DNA from: Thiohalocapsa sp.
GTDB taxonomy: Bacteria; Pseudomonadota; Gammaproteobacteria; Chromatiales; Chromatiaceae
Assembly: GCA_021736785.1 (NCBI GenBank)
Contig: JAIPFF010000009.1
Location: forward strand, 1 to 64,000
Length of the DNA stretch: 64,000 nt
Reading direction: 5' to 3'
Under the pieces are notes generated by a model. That model did not search any database. It worked only from the letters and a program-made list of their open reading frames with translations, and was not told the origin of the DNA. The position numbers and the translations under genes were made by a program. Below are positions 55,485-64,000 of the stretch, in pieces; the first letter of the stretch is position 1, and every line of letters begins with the position of its first letter.

Positions 55485-55716
55485 CGGAGCTTGCGTCGCG
55501 TCGAGCCGATCGCGGCCGCAATCCGCCGACCTGCCCGCGGCGACCGGCGTTTCGTGGCCTGTCGCGCCAGCGCCCAGGTTGCGGAGATGTGCCGCCCCGA
55601 CCGGGCGTCCCGGAAGCGGCGACGGCATTGCGCGACCCGGCGCCCATGCGGCTGTTCCGCCGGAACCGGGCGGGGACTCATCCGCCGCCCGGTGCGTCGG
55701 ATGCGGGTCTAACGCG

Positions 55717-56901
55717 TCAGAGCCGCTCGAACACCGCGGCGATGCCCTGACCGCCGCCGATGCACATGGTCACCAGCGCGTAGCGACCGCCGCTGCGGTG
55801 CAGTTCGTAGATGGCCTTGACGGCGAGGAATGCGCCGGAGCAGCCGATGGGGTGGCCCAGGGCGATGGCGCCGCCGTTCGGGTTCGTCTTCGTCATGTCG
55901 AGCTCAAGCCCGCGCGCGACCGCGATGGCTTGGGCCGCGAAGGCCTCGTTGCTCTCGATCACGTCCATGTCGTCCAGCGTAAGGCCGCCTTTGCGCAGCG
56001 CCATCTTCGACGCCGGGATCGGCCCCTCGCCCATGATCTCGTTGGGCACGCCGGCGACGGCATAGGACACCAGGCGGGCCATCGGCTTGTAACCGGCGGT
56101 GTCGGCGACGGCCGCGTCGGCGAGCACGCAGAAGGCGGCACCGTCATTGATGCCAGAGGCATTGCCCGCGGTGACGCTGCCGTCCTTCTTGAAGACGGGA
56201 CGCATCTTCGCGAGTGCCTCGACGGTGGTGCCGGGTCGCACGTGCTCGTCGGTGTCGAAGACGATGTCGCCCTTCTTGGTCTTTTTCACAAAGGGCACGA
56301 TCTGCGACTTGAAGTGTCCTTCCGCGATCGCGGCCGCGGCGCGCCGGTGTGATTCCGCTGCCACGGCGTCCTGCTCCTCGCGGCTGATACCCCATTTTGC
56401 CGCCAGGTTCTCCGCCGTCACGCCCATGTGGCCGACGCCGAAGGGATCGGTCAGCGTCGCGACCATGGTGTCGATCATGGTCGTGTCGCCCATGCGTGCG
56501 CCGCGGCGCATTGCGGTGGACAGATAGCCGCCGCCGCTCATGACCTCGACGCCGCCGCCGATGCCGTAGTCGCAGTCGCCGAGCAGGATGTTCTGCGCCG
56601 TCGTCACGATGCCCTGCAGCCCGGAAGAGCAAAGCCGGTTCACCGACATGGCCACGGACTCCATCGGCAGTCCGGCCTGCACGGACGCAACACGGGCCAC
56701 GTAGGCGAAGCGGCTCTCGGTCGGGATCGTGTTGCCGACGGTGACATAATTGATCGCGCTCGGATCGACGCCGGAGCGCTCGACCGCCGCCTTCATGATG
56801 ACACCGGCCAAGTCGGCCGGCTGGACATCGGCGAGGGAACCGCCGAAGGTCCCGATCGCGGAGCGTGCCGCCCCGAGTACGACTACATCGCGTTTGCTCA
56901 T
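55717..56901 (-). CDS. Acetyl-CoA acetyltransferase (thiolase)
   Basis: A 394-residue biosynthetic-type thiolase. N-terminal DVVVLGAARSAIGTFGGSLA, nucleophile Cys in VNRLCSSGLQGI, the His of NGGAIALGHPIGCSGA and the C-terminal Cys of MCIGGGQGIAAVF are all present. It condenses two acetyl-CoA to acetoacetyl-CoA, the first step of polyhydroxybutyrate synthesis, or runs in reverse. The phaB/phaC genes are not in the window. The ATG at 56899-56901 gives the standard length; a longer frame upstream is not thiolase. Confidence 0.95.
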   Translation of the reverse strand: MSKRDVVVLGAARSAIGTFGGSLADVQPADLAGVIMKAAVERSGVDPSAINYVTVGNTIPTESRFAYVARVASVQAGLPMESVAMSVNRLCSSGLQGIVTTAQNILLGDCDYGIGGGVEVMSGGGYLSTAMRRGARMGDTTMIDTMVATLTDPFGVGHMGVTAENLAAKWGISREEQDAVAAESHRRAAAAIAEGHFKSQIVPFVKKTKKGDIVFDTDEHVRPGTTVEALAKMRPVFKKDGSVTAGNASGINDGAAFCVLADAAVADTAGYKPMARLVSYAVAGVPNEIMGEGPIPASKMALRKGGLTLDDMDVIESNEAFAAQAIAVARGLELDMTKTNPNGGAIALGHPIGCSGAFLAVKAIYELHRSGGRYALVTMCIGGGQGIAAVFERL

Positions 56902-57116
56902 TGTGTCTCTCCTGGTGGTTGATGGCCCGAGCGAACGGCAGGGACTCGGGCTGGCGCGCGTCTGGCGCATCGCTCTCGTGGGTCTGCCCGGGATGCCGGG
57001 AGCCGCGGCGGCGGAAGATCCGATGCGGCGGCTTCCACATCGAGATGGAGGGGTGCGGTCGCACCTCGGGCAGGGGCCAGGTATACACCAAGCGCCGTTG
57101 TCCGCCCACCTCGTCT

Positions 57117-58112
57117 TTACAGGGTCTTGTCGGGGAGATACCGGCTGACTCGCCCAAGACCGCGAGGTGCCGCTAGCGCTTTGTCTTGCTCGTAGACGAG
57201 ACCGAGCCGGAGTGCCGATTCGGCCTTGGCCAGCTCGGCACCCAAGTACCCGGCGTGGCTGAGCTTGGAGACAAGCTCCGCGCGCAAGAGGCCCAACAGG
57301 ATGCGCTCCGCCGAGTGCGAGCGGATCTCGTGGGCCGGGGCATGATCCACTGAATAATGCTGGCAGACGATCTCCCCCGCGACGCCGTCCACGCTGATGA
57401 TGAAGAACCCTTTCGGGTCGTAGCCGACCGGCTCGCGGTGGCCGCCGGCGGCGATGCGCTTGAACTCGGGTTGCGCCTGCGCCTCGACGGGAGGCTGCGA
57501 AAACGCGACCGCGGGCAGCGCGGCGACCCGGGTGGCGGCCGATGAAACATGGTCGCGAATCAGGGGTAGCTTGCCGGTGCCGATCGCATCGATCAGCGTG
57601 ATTTGGTCGCGAAACCGCGCGATCTGCGCCGTGCTGACGTTGGCAAGCACCGGCCAGTGACCCTGCGCGCCGATGATGCGGCGCTCGGGCGTGACCCCGT
57701 TCTCCACGAGTGCCCGAATCGCTTGCGCGGTATGAAAGACGGGCGAGTCCCTGCCGCAGAGGACCAGTGCGCGAATCCTCGGATTGGCGATGACGTTGGT
57801 CAGCATCCGCTCGATGCCCAGATTGACGGTGATCAGGCGCCCGGCGATGGCGACGCCGGGCAGTGCGGCGACAGGCTCGATCAGATCGCGGCTGGATAGG
57901 GTGCAGACCGCGACGCTGGCGCTGGCGTCTCCGACGACGTATTCGCCTGCAACCGCCGGCCAACCGGGAATGTCCCCATGGCTGCGCAGTCGCCGTCGCA
58001 GCGGGCCCGCGGTGATCAGATCGCGTGCCGCGTCGAGCCGCCGAAACATGCGCACCGCTACGGCGTTCTCGCCGCTCGGGTCGCTCGGCAGGTGTTTCGC
58101 GAGGGCCCGCAT
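57117..58112 (-). CDS. MtrA-like / DUF4346 domain protein
   Basis: About 331 residues from the ATG at 58110-58112; starts at 58277 or a TTG at 58307 would add a low-complexity N-terminus. The N-terminal domain resembles subunit A of the archaeal tetrahydromethanopterin S-methyltransferase: GWPAVAGEYVVGDASASVAV, ITVNLGIERMLTNVIANP and RIRALVLCGRDSP, with IIGAQGHWP. A C-terminal DUF4346-type part has YDPKGFFIISVDGVAGEIVC and HAPAHEIRSHSAERILLGLL. In MtrA the domain carries a corrinoid; whether this one does cannot be seen. A bacterial homologue with no methyltransferase neighbours is of unknown role. Confidence 0.75.
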   Translation of the reverse strand: MRALAKHLPSDPSGENAVAVRMFRRLDAARDLITAGPLRRRLRSHGDIPGWPAVAGEYVVGDASASVAVCTLSSRDLIEPVAALPGVAIAGRLITVNLGIERMLTNVIANPRIRALVLCGRDSPVFHTAQAIRALVENGVTPERRIIGAQGHWPVLANVSTAQIARFRDQITLIDAIGTGKLPLIRDHVSSAATRVAALPAVAFSQPPVEAQAQPEFKRIAAGGHREPVGYDPKGFFIISVDGVAGEIVCQHYSVDHAPAHEIRSHSAERILLGLLRAELVSKLSHAGYLGAELAKAESALRLGLVYEQDKALAAPRGLGRVSRYLPDKTL

Positions 58113-58732
58113 GATCCGAGCAACGCGAGACGGTGCCGGGGCATCCGAAGGGTTTGTGCCCGTTGCGGCGTCGGATCGATCGGTGTCTGTGCTTGTCTGC
58201 GGAGCCGTCAACTCGGAGCTCCCCGGTCTTGAGGCGAGCACTGATGATAACGCCCACGGCGCCGATGCCCATGGCATCCAAGGGACGACCCCGGCTGTTC
58301 TCTGCAATCGCCTTCCCGCGTCGTTCCCCGTCGATCCGGCTCCGACATCACCCTTCTCGCGCCGCTCGAACAGACGAGGACACCGTCAACGTCGATTAAC
58401 CCATCACGGGCGTCATCGTCGCGATGATGCCCCATCCCGCAAGCGCCGCGCCGCTGGTGGGCGCCCAACCCCGGAAACCACCGCTGCGCCAGTGGCGCAA
58501 GGCAGTCACTGGATGAGTAGTCGCGTGCTCGCACGGATGTGGCAGGCGGTCGCTTCGATGCTTGCGAAGCACTTGCGAGCGTGCCGGTTGCCCGGTGGCG
58601 TTGCGGCCGCTCGGCCTGTCACGTTCTGACAACCCCCTCGGCGCAGACTGACTCCGTCGCCGGCCGCTGTCGTGGTCGGCGGGCGTCGCCGATGTTTCGG
58701 CGCCGTGTTCTCAACTTCAAGGAGCTAGTCTT
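58113..58732. other. Divergent gap between MtrA-like and PEGA genes
   Basis: Roughly 620 bases, or 455 if the MtrA-like protein begins at 58277. I find no supportable gene, RNA or repeat. Promoters for the two diverging genes should lie here. Confidence 0.4.
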
Positions 58733-59263
58733 ATGGAGCATCCGAATTGTCGGATCTTGATCAAGATCGCCGCTGTGTTGTTGCTCGGGCTAACAAGCGG
58801 ATGCGCAACGATTACGCGCGGCACCAACGACACATTGGTGGTCGAAACGGACCCTCCGGGGGCGGAAGTGAAACTCTCCAACGGCATGGTGGGCGAGACG
58901 CCGGCGACCTTCAAACTGCCGCGTAAAGAGTCGGTTATCGTGAAGCTGCGCAAGGCCGACTACGAGCCGGTGGAGGTGAATGTGCGGCCTCAGATCTCCG
59001 GCGGCGGCGGCGCCGGGATGGCCGGGAATCTGCTTTTCGGCGGCGTTGTCGGCGCGGCGGTGGATGCCGGGAGCGGGGCGATGAACGATCTGCGGCCCAA
59101 TCCTGTCAGCGTTCGGCTGCGGCGTCTCGACGGCAGGCACGGGGCCGGCGATATGGACGCGGCCGAAGCCCGGCTTGAGCGGCTCAAGGCCATGCGGCGT
59201 AAGGGCGTGATCAGCGAAAGCGAGTATCGGCAGGGGCGTGCGGAAGTGCTCGGCGGCATTTGA
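58733..59263 (+). CDS. PEGA-domain lipoprotein
   Basis: A 176-residue lipoprotein: signal with lipobox LTSGC (Cys about 24), then a PEGA domain (about 38-85) with VVETDPPGAEVKLSNGMVGE and TPATFKLPRKESVIVKLRK. A glycine-rich stretch follows (GGGGAGMAGNLLFGGVVGAA), and a C-terminal SHOCT-like helical hairpin has RLERLKAMRRKGVISESEY. Likely anchored in the outer or inner membrane facing the periplasm; PEGA domains commonly bind cell-surface polysaccharide or protein partners. Exact role unknown. Confidence 0.85.
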   Translation: MEHPNCRILIKIAAVLLLGLTSGCATITRGTNDTLVVETDPPGAEVKLSNGMVGETPATFKLPRKESVIVKLRKADYEPVEVNVRPQISGGGGAGMAGNLLFGGVVGAAVDAGSGAMNDLRPNPVSVRLRRLDGRHGAGDMDAAEARLERLKAMRRKGVISESEYRQGRAEVLGGI

Positions 59264-59585
59264 TCTCAGGGGTCAGCGAGTCTGCGGGTGTCGCGGTAAC
59301 ACATGTGAACGGTTGCGGGCGGCATGGGCGGCAGGCTGCGCCCGACGACGGGCCAGGCGGCCGTCCTGCTGCTTGCCGCTTGCTGCTTCGGATGGTGGAT
59401 TTGCGCAGTGGCCGCGGCAAATCCACCTTGGCCGAGGCCGCGGCCGGCCGATGCCGGGCGACCAAAAGCCGCCTGCGGGGCACGCACCGGCGCAGTCGTT
59501 GGCGGGCGCATGTTGGTGCAATCTTTGCGCGGCGAACGGCATGGCTCGGGCGATTCGAATCGAGCCGAAAGCCATCGGAGCCACG
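59264..59585. other. Gap upstream of the glycine-rich membrane protein
   Basis: About 320 GC-rich bases without a credible gene; overlapping open frames have no family features. Confidence 0.4.
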
Positions 59586-60317
59586 ATGACCGACCACCGA
59601 TCAACCGACCATGGCGCAACCCCCGGCGGCGACCGGGCTTGCGCCGACGCTGCAGCGGGCGCCGACACCTCGCGCGTCGCGTTGGTGGCCTTTTACGCCA
59701 ATGCGGACGCCGCGCACCGGCGTCTCGACCTGCTCATTACCAACGAGGCGCCGATGGACCGCATTTCTGTGCTCGGCCGTGCCGATACCAGCGGTGATGA
59801 CCCGCTCGGGATCTACTATCCGGGTGTCGGTGAGCGCGTGCGCGGCTGGGGCGGACTCGGCGCCCTCTGGGGCGGCATCTTCGGCCTTCTCGGCGGCGCA
59901 GCCGGTTTCTTCATGTTGCCCGGAATCGGCCCGATGATCGCCGCCGGACCACTGGTGGGCTCCCTGACCGGTGCTGCTGCCGGAGCCGGTGCCGGAGCCG
60001 GAGCCGGCGGCTTGCTGATGGCAGGGGCCGGCGCGGGCCAGCAGCTTGCGGTGGCCATTCATCGGCTCGGTATCCCCGAATCCTGCATCGACGACATGCA
60101 GGAACGGCTCGGCCGCGGCGAAACCCTTGTGATGATGATCCTGGACCAGGACGAGGCACAGCGCTGGCGAGCGCTGATGGAGGAGCCGAGCTCGTCGGTG
60201 GCACGTCGTGAAGGAGAAGATGAAGGCCAAGGCGGCGGTGAAGCGGCCGAGGTTCCGCAGCCTGTCGCGCTATGGACGCTGCCCTTCACCGGGGTTATCG
60301 ACGCGATCCGCGAATAG
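59586..60317 (+). CDS. Glycine-rich membrane-associated protein (DUF1269/general-stress type)
   Basis: A 243-residue protein. An N-terminal alpha-beta part (RVALVAFYANADAAHRRLDL) leads to a central glycine/alanine-rich hydrophobic core (WGGIFGLLGGAAGFFMLPGI and GAAAGAGAGAGAGGLLMAGA) that could insert in the membrane. A second alpha-beta part follows with HRLGIPESCIDDMQERLGRG. This layout resembles DUF1269 and YflT-like stress proteins. Start at ATG 59586, because the upstream frame lacks such features. Function unknown. Confidence 0.65.
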   Translation: MTDHRSTDHGATPGGDRACADAAAGADTSRVALVAFYANADAAHRRLDLLITNEAPMDRISVLGRADTSGDDPLGIYYPGVGERVRGWGGLGALWGGIFGLLGGAAGFFMLPGIGPMIAAGPLVGSLTGAAAGAGAGAGAGGLLMAGAGAGQQLAVAIHRLGIPESCIDDMQERLGRGETLVMMILDQDEAQRWRALMEEPSSSVARREGEDEGQGGGEAAEVPQPVALWTLPFTGVIDAIRE

Positions 60318-60485
60318 ACTCGAATCAGCGCTTGGACACCGTTGCCCTGAAGATGGACCGATCCATTCGCGTGTTCCGGCTGCTACCGTGAATGATAACG
60401 GCGCCGTTGGACAAGTGACGAGGGATGACAGGTATCGGGGCCTACGGCGCGCGTACCCGCGGCCGGCTGGCCGCGGGCGTCGATC

Positions 60486-61058
60486 CTAGTCGTATTCTTC
60501 CATTTCCGTTTGCCAGCCGTAGGCATCGTAGTGCTGATACTGGCCGTAATCGTCCTGGATCATGGTCGAGCCGTCGTAGCCTTCGTAGACTTGGCCGGGC
60601 TGGTAATTAGGAAGCTCGTAGACGGCATTGCCGTCGGTGTAGCGAGAACGTTCCCAAATACCCTCGCGGACGTAGTCTTGTTGTCCTTGGTATTGCATGG
60701 CGGAACGGTCCATGTAGCTGTTGTACATGCCGTCGAGCACGGCGTTGCTGTTGTTGACGTAGGCTCCCTGCTGCGCCTGAAACGCCTGCTCACGTTGCTG
60801 CAAGTCGGAATAGAACCCCGGATTCTGTTGCCGGGACATGGCGTCCAGGTAGGCGAGCACCTGTTGGTCGGGTGTCGACCAGTCGCCGGTTTGCTGTCGA
60901 TATAACTGGATCGCGTTCTGTGCGTGCATCTGCGCTTGTTGGCCCGCTTGTGCCGCGAGCTGCTCGACGTATCCGACGTAATCCTGCGCGCTGGCGAGTT
61001 GCCAAGCAGATGGGCCAATGGCAAGCGCGAGTAGAAATGGCTTCAGCGGACTCATCAT
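60486..61058 (-). CDS. Secreted Gln/Tyr-rich protein of unknown family
   Basis: A 190-residue protein with a clear signal peptide (MMSPLKPFLLALAIGPSAWQ, cleavage after ASA). The mature chain is unusually rich in Gln, Tyr, Asp and Asn (QQREQAFQAQQGAYVNNSNA; MIQDDYGQYQHYDAYGW) and acidic at the C-terminus, and has no cysteine. I recognise no family. The composition suggests a disordered or surface-adhesive periplasmic/extracellular protein. Confidence 0.7.
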   Translation of the reverse strand: MMSPLKPFLLALAIGPSAWQLASAQDYVGYVEQLAAQAGQQAQMHAQNAIQLYRQQTGDWSTPDQQVLAYLDAMSRQQNPGFYSDLQQREQAFQAQQGAYVNNSNAVLDGMYNSYMDRSAMQYQGQQDYVREGIWERSRYTDGNAVYELPNYQPGQVYEGYDGSTMIQDDYGQYQHYDAYGWQTEMEEYD

Positions 61059-61169
61059 CGATCTCCGGTGGCGGTAAACGGGGTACTGAGGCTCGCAGTG
61101 TTCGGGGAATTTATCAAACGGTGCGTTGCGGCCGTCCGTGGCCGGTCGGCGGCTCGGCCCGGGCCGCGG

Positions 61170-62702
61170 TCAGCTGCCGGACTCACCCCGCGGGTCGCCG
61201 AGGTTTTCGACAAAGCGCACGACGTCCGCGAGCTCGAACGGATAATAGTCCGGATCGTGGATCAAGGCGTCCGGGTCGAAGTGGCTTTGGTATTCATCGC
61301 TCCACCAACCCCAGCGCTCTTTGGACACGCAGGGATCCGGGTGCCAATCGTCCGCGTGGACAAAGGTCGTGTCTTGACAGTGCACGAGCATGCCGCCGAA
61401 GACCTCCAGCAGAATGGCCGAGCCGACCGGGCCAAAGCGCCGACAGTCGTGAACGACCTCGGATTCCCGCAGGATGTAATAGAAAAGCGGCGTCTCGGCC
61501 GCGATCTTCACGGCGTCGATGTCGCAGCCGCAGAGTAGATCTTCGAGCCCCGTGTCCAGGTCGTCGGGGATGCAGTCGCCGTATTTGGCTTTCAGTGACG
61601 CTGCCGCCTGCTGACCGCTCGGCAGCCGCATGAGGTTGCCGCGCATCAAATTGCGGAAGCCGAGCGCTCGGTCATTGGGGTTACGCGAGTTGACCACCGG
61701 CAGCGGCATGTCTTGGATCTCGTCGGCGAGCTTGGGGTCGATGCCTTTCGACATCCTGGGACGAATGCAGCGCTGTACCGGCAGCAGGTAGCGCCAGTCC
61801 ACGACCAGCTCCTCGGGGATGCCGTTGAAGCCGAGCGTGCCGAAACGCTCGTCGAATAACTCGATGTCGAGGTTCGCCGCGTTGGCCGCATAGCGCGAGC
61901 GAACCATCGTGTGCCCGACGCGATAGGCGGCGACGGAGAACTCCACCGGCATGCGCAGTTTGCCGTGCGCGTCGGGCCGATAAAAATAGGGGTATTGCGC
62001 CGGGTCGCAGGCGAGGATCTTCGGCACCGCATGCCGGTAGACGCAGGGGTCGCACAGGCGCTTCAGAAAATCGAACAGCACCAGCCATTGGTAATGGTAG
62101 CGGGTCTGTTTCTGTGCCTCTTCGAATCGGTCGAAGTGCTTGCTGCCCGATGGTTGCTCAACCCGCTCGTCATAGAGCTTGTTGTGGAAGCGGTGAAACA
62201 GCAACTGCATCTGCGAGACGAAGATGTTCTCGTCGTTGCGCGGGTCGCCGATGAGTGCTTGTCCGCCCGGCGCCCTGGCGACGTCGAAGCCGTTCGGATG
62301 CACTGCGATTCGCCCCGGTCGCTGTGCGTCGTAGATGTGCGGACTGGCCTCCGGGCCGAAGCCGTAGACGCAGTCCAGATCCAGGCTTGCGGAGCGGATA
62401 TTGGGCAGGTCTTCGACCTCCACCGTGCTCGGGTCGTCACGGAAGTTGGAGGTGATGTCCAATGTGACATCGTGATCGATGAACTGGGCAAAGAAGATGT
62501 AGCCGGCGGGAATGGGGCTGTCCGGCGATGCGCCGTCGAAATCGTGCATCAAGCCGCCGGGACCGCCGATCGCCGCTGCCTCCTGCTCCGTCAGGTTGCC
62601 GCTGCCGACGATGTCGAACAGCCGCCCGAAGTTCGATACTGCAACGTGCTTACAGCCGCTGGCCTTGGCCATACCGTGGTGCATCACTGGGCATCCGCTC
62701 AT
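61170..62702 (-). CDS. Haem peroxidase, animal-type family
   Basis: A 510-residue protein of the animal (cyclooxygenase/myeloperoxidase-like) peroxidase superfamily. The distal His is in FFAQFIDHDVTLD, following the family Gln; the proximal His is in AYRVGHTMVRSRY; the FHRFHNKLYDE helix is also conserved. There is no signal peptide, so it is probably cytosolic. The substrate is unknown; bacterial members can oxidise halides or fatty acids. ATG at 62700-62702 follows GGGAGGAG, an exceptionally strong ribosome-binding site. Confidence 0.88.
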   Translation of the reverse strand: MSGCPVMHHGMAKASGCKHVAVSNFGRLFDIVGSGNLTEQEAAAIGGPGGLMHDFDGASPDSPIPAGYIFFAQFIDHDVTLDITSNFRDDPSTVEVEDLPNIRSASLDLDCVYGFGPEASPHIYDAQRPGRIAVHPNGFDVARAPGGQALIGDPRNDENIFVSQMQLLFHRFHNKLYDERVEQPSGSKHFDRFEEAQKQTRYHYQWLVLFDFLKRLCDPCVYRHAVPKILACDPAQYPYFYRPDAHGKLRMPVEFSVAAYRVGHTMVRSRYAANAANLDIELFDERFGTLGFNGIPEELVVDWRYLLPVQRCIRPRMSKGIDPKLADEIQDMPLPVVNSRNPNDRALGFRNLMRGNLMRLPSGQQAAASLKAKYGDCIPDDLDTGLEDLLCGCDIDAVKIAAETPLFYYILRESEVVHDCRRFGPVGSAILLEVFGGMLVHCQDTTFVHADDWHPDPCVSKERWGWWSDEYQSHFDPDALIHDPDYYPFELADVVRFVENLGDPRGESGS

Positions 62703-62973
62703 GAGTGGGTCTCCTCCCGTCTGGAATGTCGTTCGGTCTCGCGTTTGCCGGCGCGGGTCGGCGGAAGCCGGCAAGACGAGCTTAGGTACGGGGGAGCTCC
62801 CGGGATATCGGCCGAATCCGACCGGGTTTGTCGGAATTCGGCTTTCAAGCGGGTGGATTGGGGTACGCGGGGGGTTACCTGCAACAAGATCGGATCGTGC
62901 CGCAAGACGACCGGGCCTCGCGGAGTCATGGCGCCGAGCCGCAGCGTCGACGCATCCGCGGCGACGTCGCTTC

Positions 62974-64000
62974 TCAGGCCAATTGCTGCATCAGCGCCGC
63001 GCGCTCCTGAAGCATTTCGGCGAAGTGTGCCGCCATATTGACCAGCATGCGCTCGCGCAGGTCGCCGTCGACGGCGTCGAACTTGAGTTGCAGGCAGCGC
63101 AGGTCACTTTCGGCGCTGACATTGGCGCTTCGGCGCTGGCCGCCGAGCAGGCCGACTTCGCCGAAGACCATGCCGGGTCCGAGCGTCGTCAGCCGCAGGC
63201 GGCGTGCGGCGCCGGGCTCGCTGCCGGCTGCCGGCTCGAGCCAGGACTCCGCCCGGCCGTCGAGGATGAAGTAGAGGGAATCGGCGGGCTCGCCGGTCCG
63301 AACGATGGTCTCGCCGGCCGAAAAACGCCGCTCCGTGCCGGCCTCGCCGATGAGCGCGATCTGCGCCGCCGACAGGCCGGCGCAGAGGTATTGGCGCCCG
63401 AGATCGTCCCCGGCGTCTTCGCCGGCGGCAGTATCGGGCAGGAGCGCGTCTTCGCACCACTCCAGCGCGCGGTCGGTCTCCGCGAACTCGAGCCATTGCG
63501 GGCTCTGCCGGCTTCGCAGTTGCTTCTGCAGGTAGCGGCGCAATGCGTAGAGGTGGCCGCAGTCGGTAAAGAAGACATGCTTGCCTCCGGTTTCGGCTGC
63601 GGTGCACATATCGCCCAGCAGGGCGATGGACGCCGAATCCAGCCCCACCACGCGCTTTAGGCTGACGATCAAATAGTCGGCCTCGTCCAGGGCATCGAGC
63701 ATGCGCAACGTGATCGATTCCGTGCTGCCGAACAGCAACTCTCCCTGCAACTCGTAGATGCGGATTCGCGCACCGCCGATCTCCAAGGCGGCGCGCTCGC
63801 TGGCGGCGCGATAACGGCGCGAGTGCAGATGCGCGCCATCGGCGCATTGGCGCACGACGGACGATGACGTGGCATGGGCGACGTTGAACAGATGCAGCCC
63901 GAATTCGTTGGAGATGCGCTTGCAGGCCTCGATACCGCGTACGCTGTTGCCCTTCGGGTCCAGCAGGGGAGAGAACACGCCGAGCCCGAACTGCCCGGGC
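62974..64000 (-). CDS. Glutaminase fused to STAS-like and cyclic-nucleotide-binding domains, partial
   Basis: The open frame continues to the right edge, so the N-terminus is missing. What remains starts with the end of glutaminase A (GVFSPLLDPKGNSVRG, then ISNEFGLHLF), followed by a STAS-like domain (about residues 70-165, IYELQGELLFGS and DYLIVSLKRVVGLDSASIAL) and a C-terminal cNMP-binding domain with FSAGETIVRTGEPADSLYFI and VFGEVGLLGGQRRSANV. Glutaminase converts glutamine to glutamate and ammonia; the added domains should make it sensitive to a nucleotide or partner protein. Such fusions are known in the glutaminase family; the ligand here is undetermined. Confidence 0.85.
   Translation of the reverse strand, partial: PGQFGLGVFSPLLDPKGNSVRGIEACKRISNEFGLHLFNVAHATSSSVVRQCADGAHLHSRRYRAASERAALEIGGARIRIYELQGELLFGSTESITLRMLDALDEADYLIVSLKRVVGLDSASIALLGDMCTAAETGGKHVFFTDCGHLYALRRYLQKQLRSRQSPQWLEFAETDRALEWCEDALLPDTAAGEDAGDDLGRQYLCAGLSAAQIALIGEAGTERRFSAGETIVRTGEPADSLYFILDGRAESWLEPAAGSEPGAARRLRLTTLGPGMVFGEVGLLGGQRRSANVSAESDLRCLQLKFDAVDGDLRERMLVNMAAHFAEMLQERAALMQQLA

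Overview
The window reads as the chromosome of a GC-rich (roughly two thirds G+C by eye) autotrophic gammaproteobacterium. It is most like a purple sulfur bacterium or another member of the Chromatiales. The reasons are the gammaproteobacterial gene orders thrS-infC-rpmI-rplT-pheS-pheT-ihfA-merR and nadB / rpoE-rseA-rseB-rseC-mucD, a DAB-type inorganic-carbon uptake operon, a glycolate oxidase locus, and HypF for NiFe hydrogenase maturation. The genus cannot be fixed from the sequence alone.

Layout. 0-13.5 kb is conserved housekeeping: the end of a VWA-like protein, YhbY, class I fumarase, tRNA-Val(GAC), the thrS to ihfA/merR translation block with IF-3 probably starting at AUC, tRNA-Pro(GGG) with a clear terminator, and hypF. 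13.5-17.8 kb is a minus-strand operon of a small phosphate-binding-like protein, a porin and a membrane GGDEF-EAL protein. 18-24.8 kb is nadB diverging from the sigma-E envelope-stress operon and mucD, with a candidate sigma-E promoter. 25-29 kb carries a secreted 5'-nucleotidase-type phosphatase and a TIGR03032-like protein.

28.9-35.1 kb is a tightly overlapping minus-strand operon: dabB, a small membrane subunit, dabA in two pieces, and a P-II-like regulator. It lies beside an IclR regulator that diverges from a plus-strand glycolate locus (36.3-45.4 kb): a transketolase-like TPP enzyme, a four-carbon acid sugar kinase, glcD, glcE, glcF and a MaoC-like hydratase. Together these suggest a carbon-concentrating and photorespiratory-salvage neighbourhood: bicarbonate is accumulated to limit RuBisCO oxygenation, and the resulting glycolate is oxidised. 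That link is inference.

45.3-51.5 kb is accessory. It holds fragments of a toxin, an antitoxin and a type I methyltransferase, two HEPN/nucleotidyltransferase modules facing each other, and a compact lasso-peptide-like RiPP cluster (precursor, fused RRE-protease, cyclase) with no transporter. 51.9-64 kb is mixed: YbaN, a DUF4914 protein with a P-loop followed by a degenerate kinase-like protein, a thiolase, an MtrA-like/DUF4346 protein, surface and stress proteins, a haem peroxidase, and the C-terminal part of a glutaminase fused to STAS and cyclic-nucleotide-binding domains that runs off the window.
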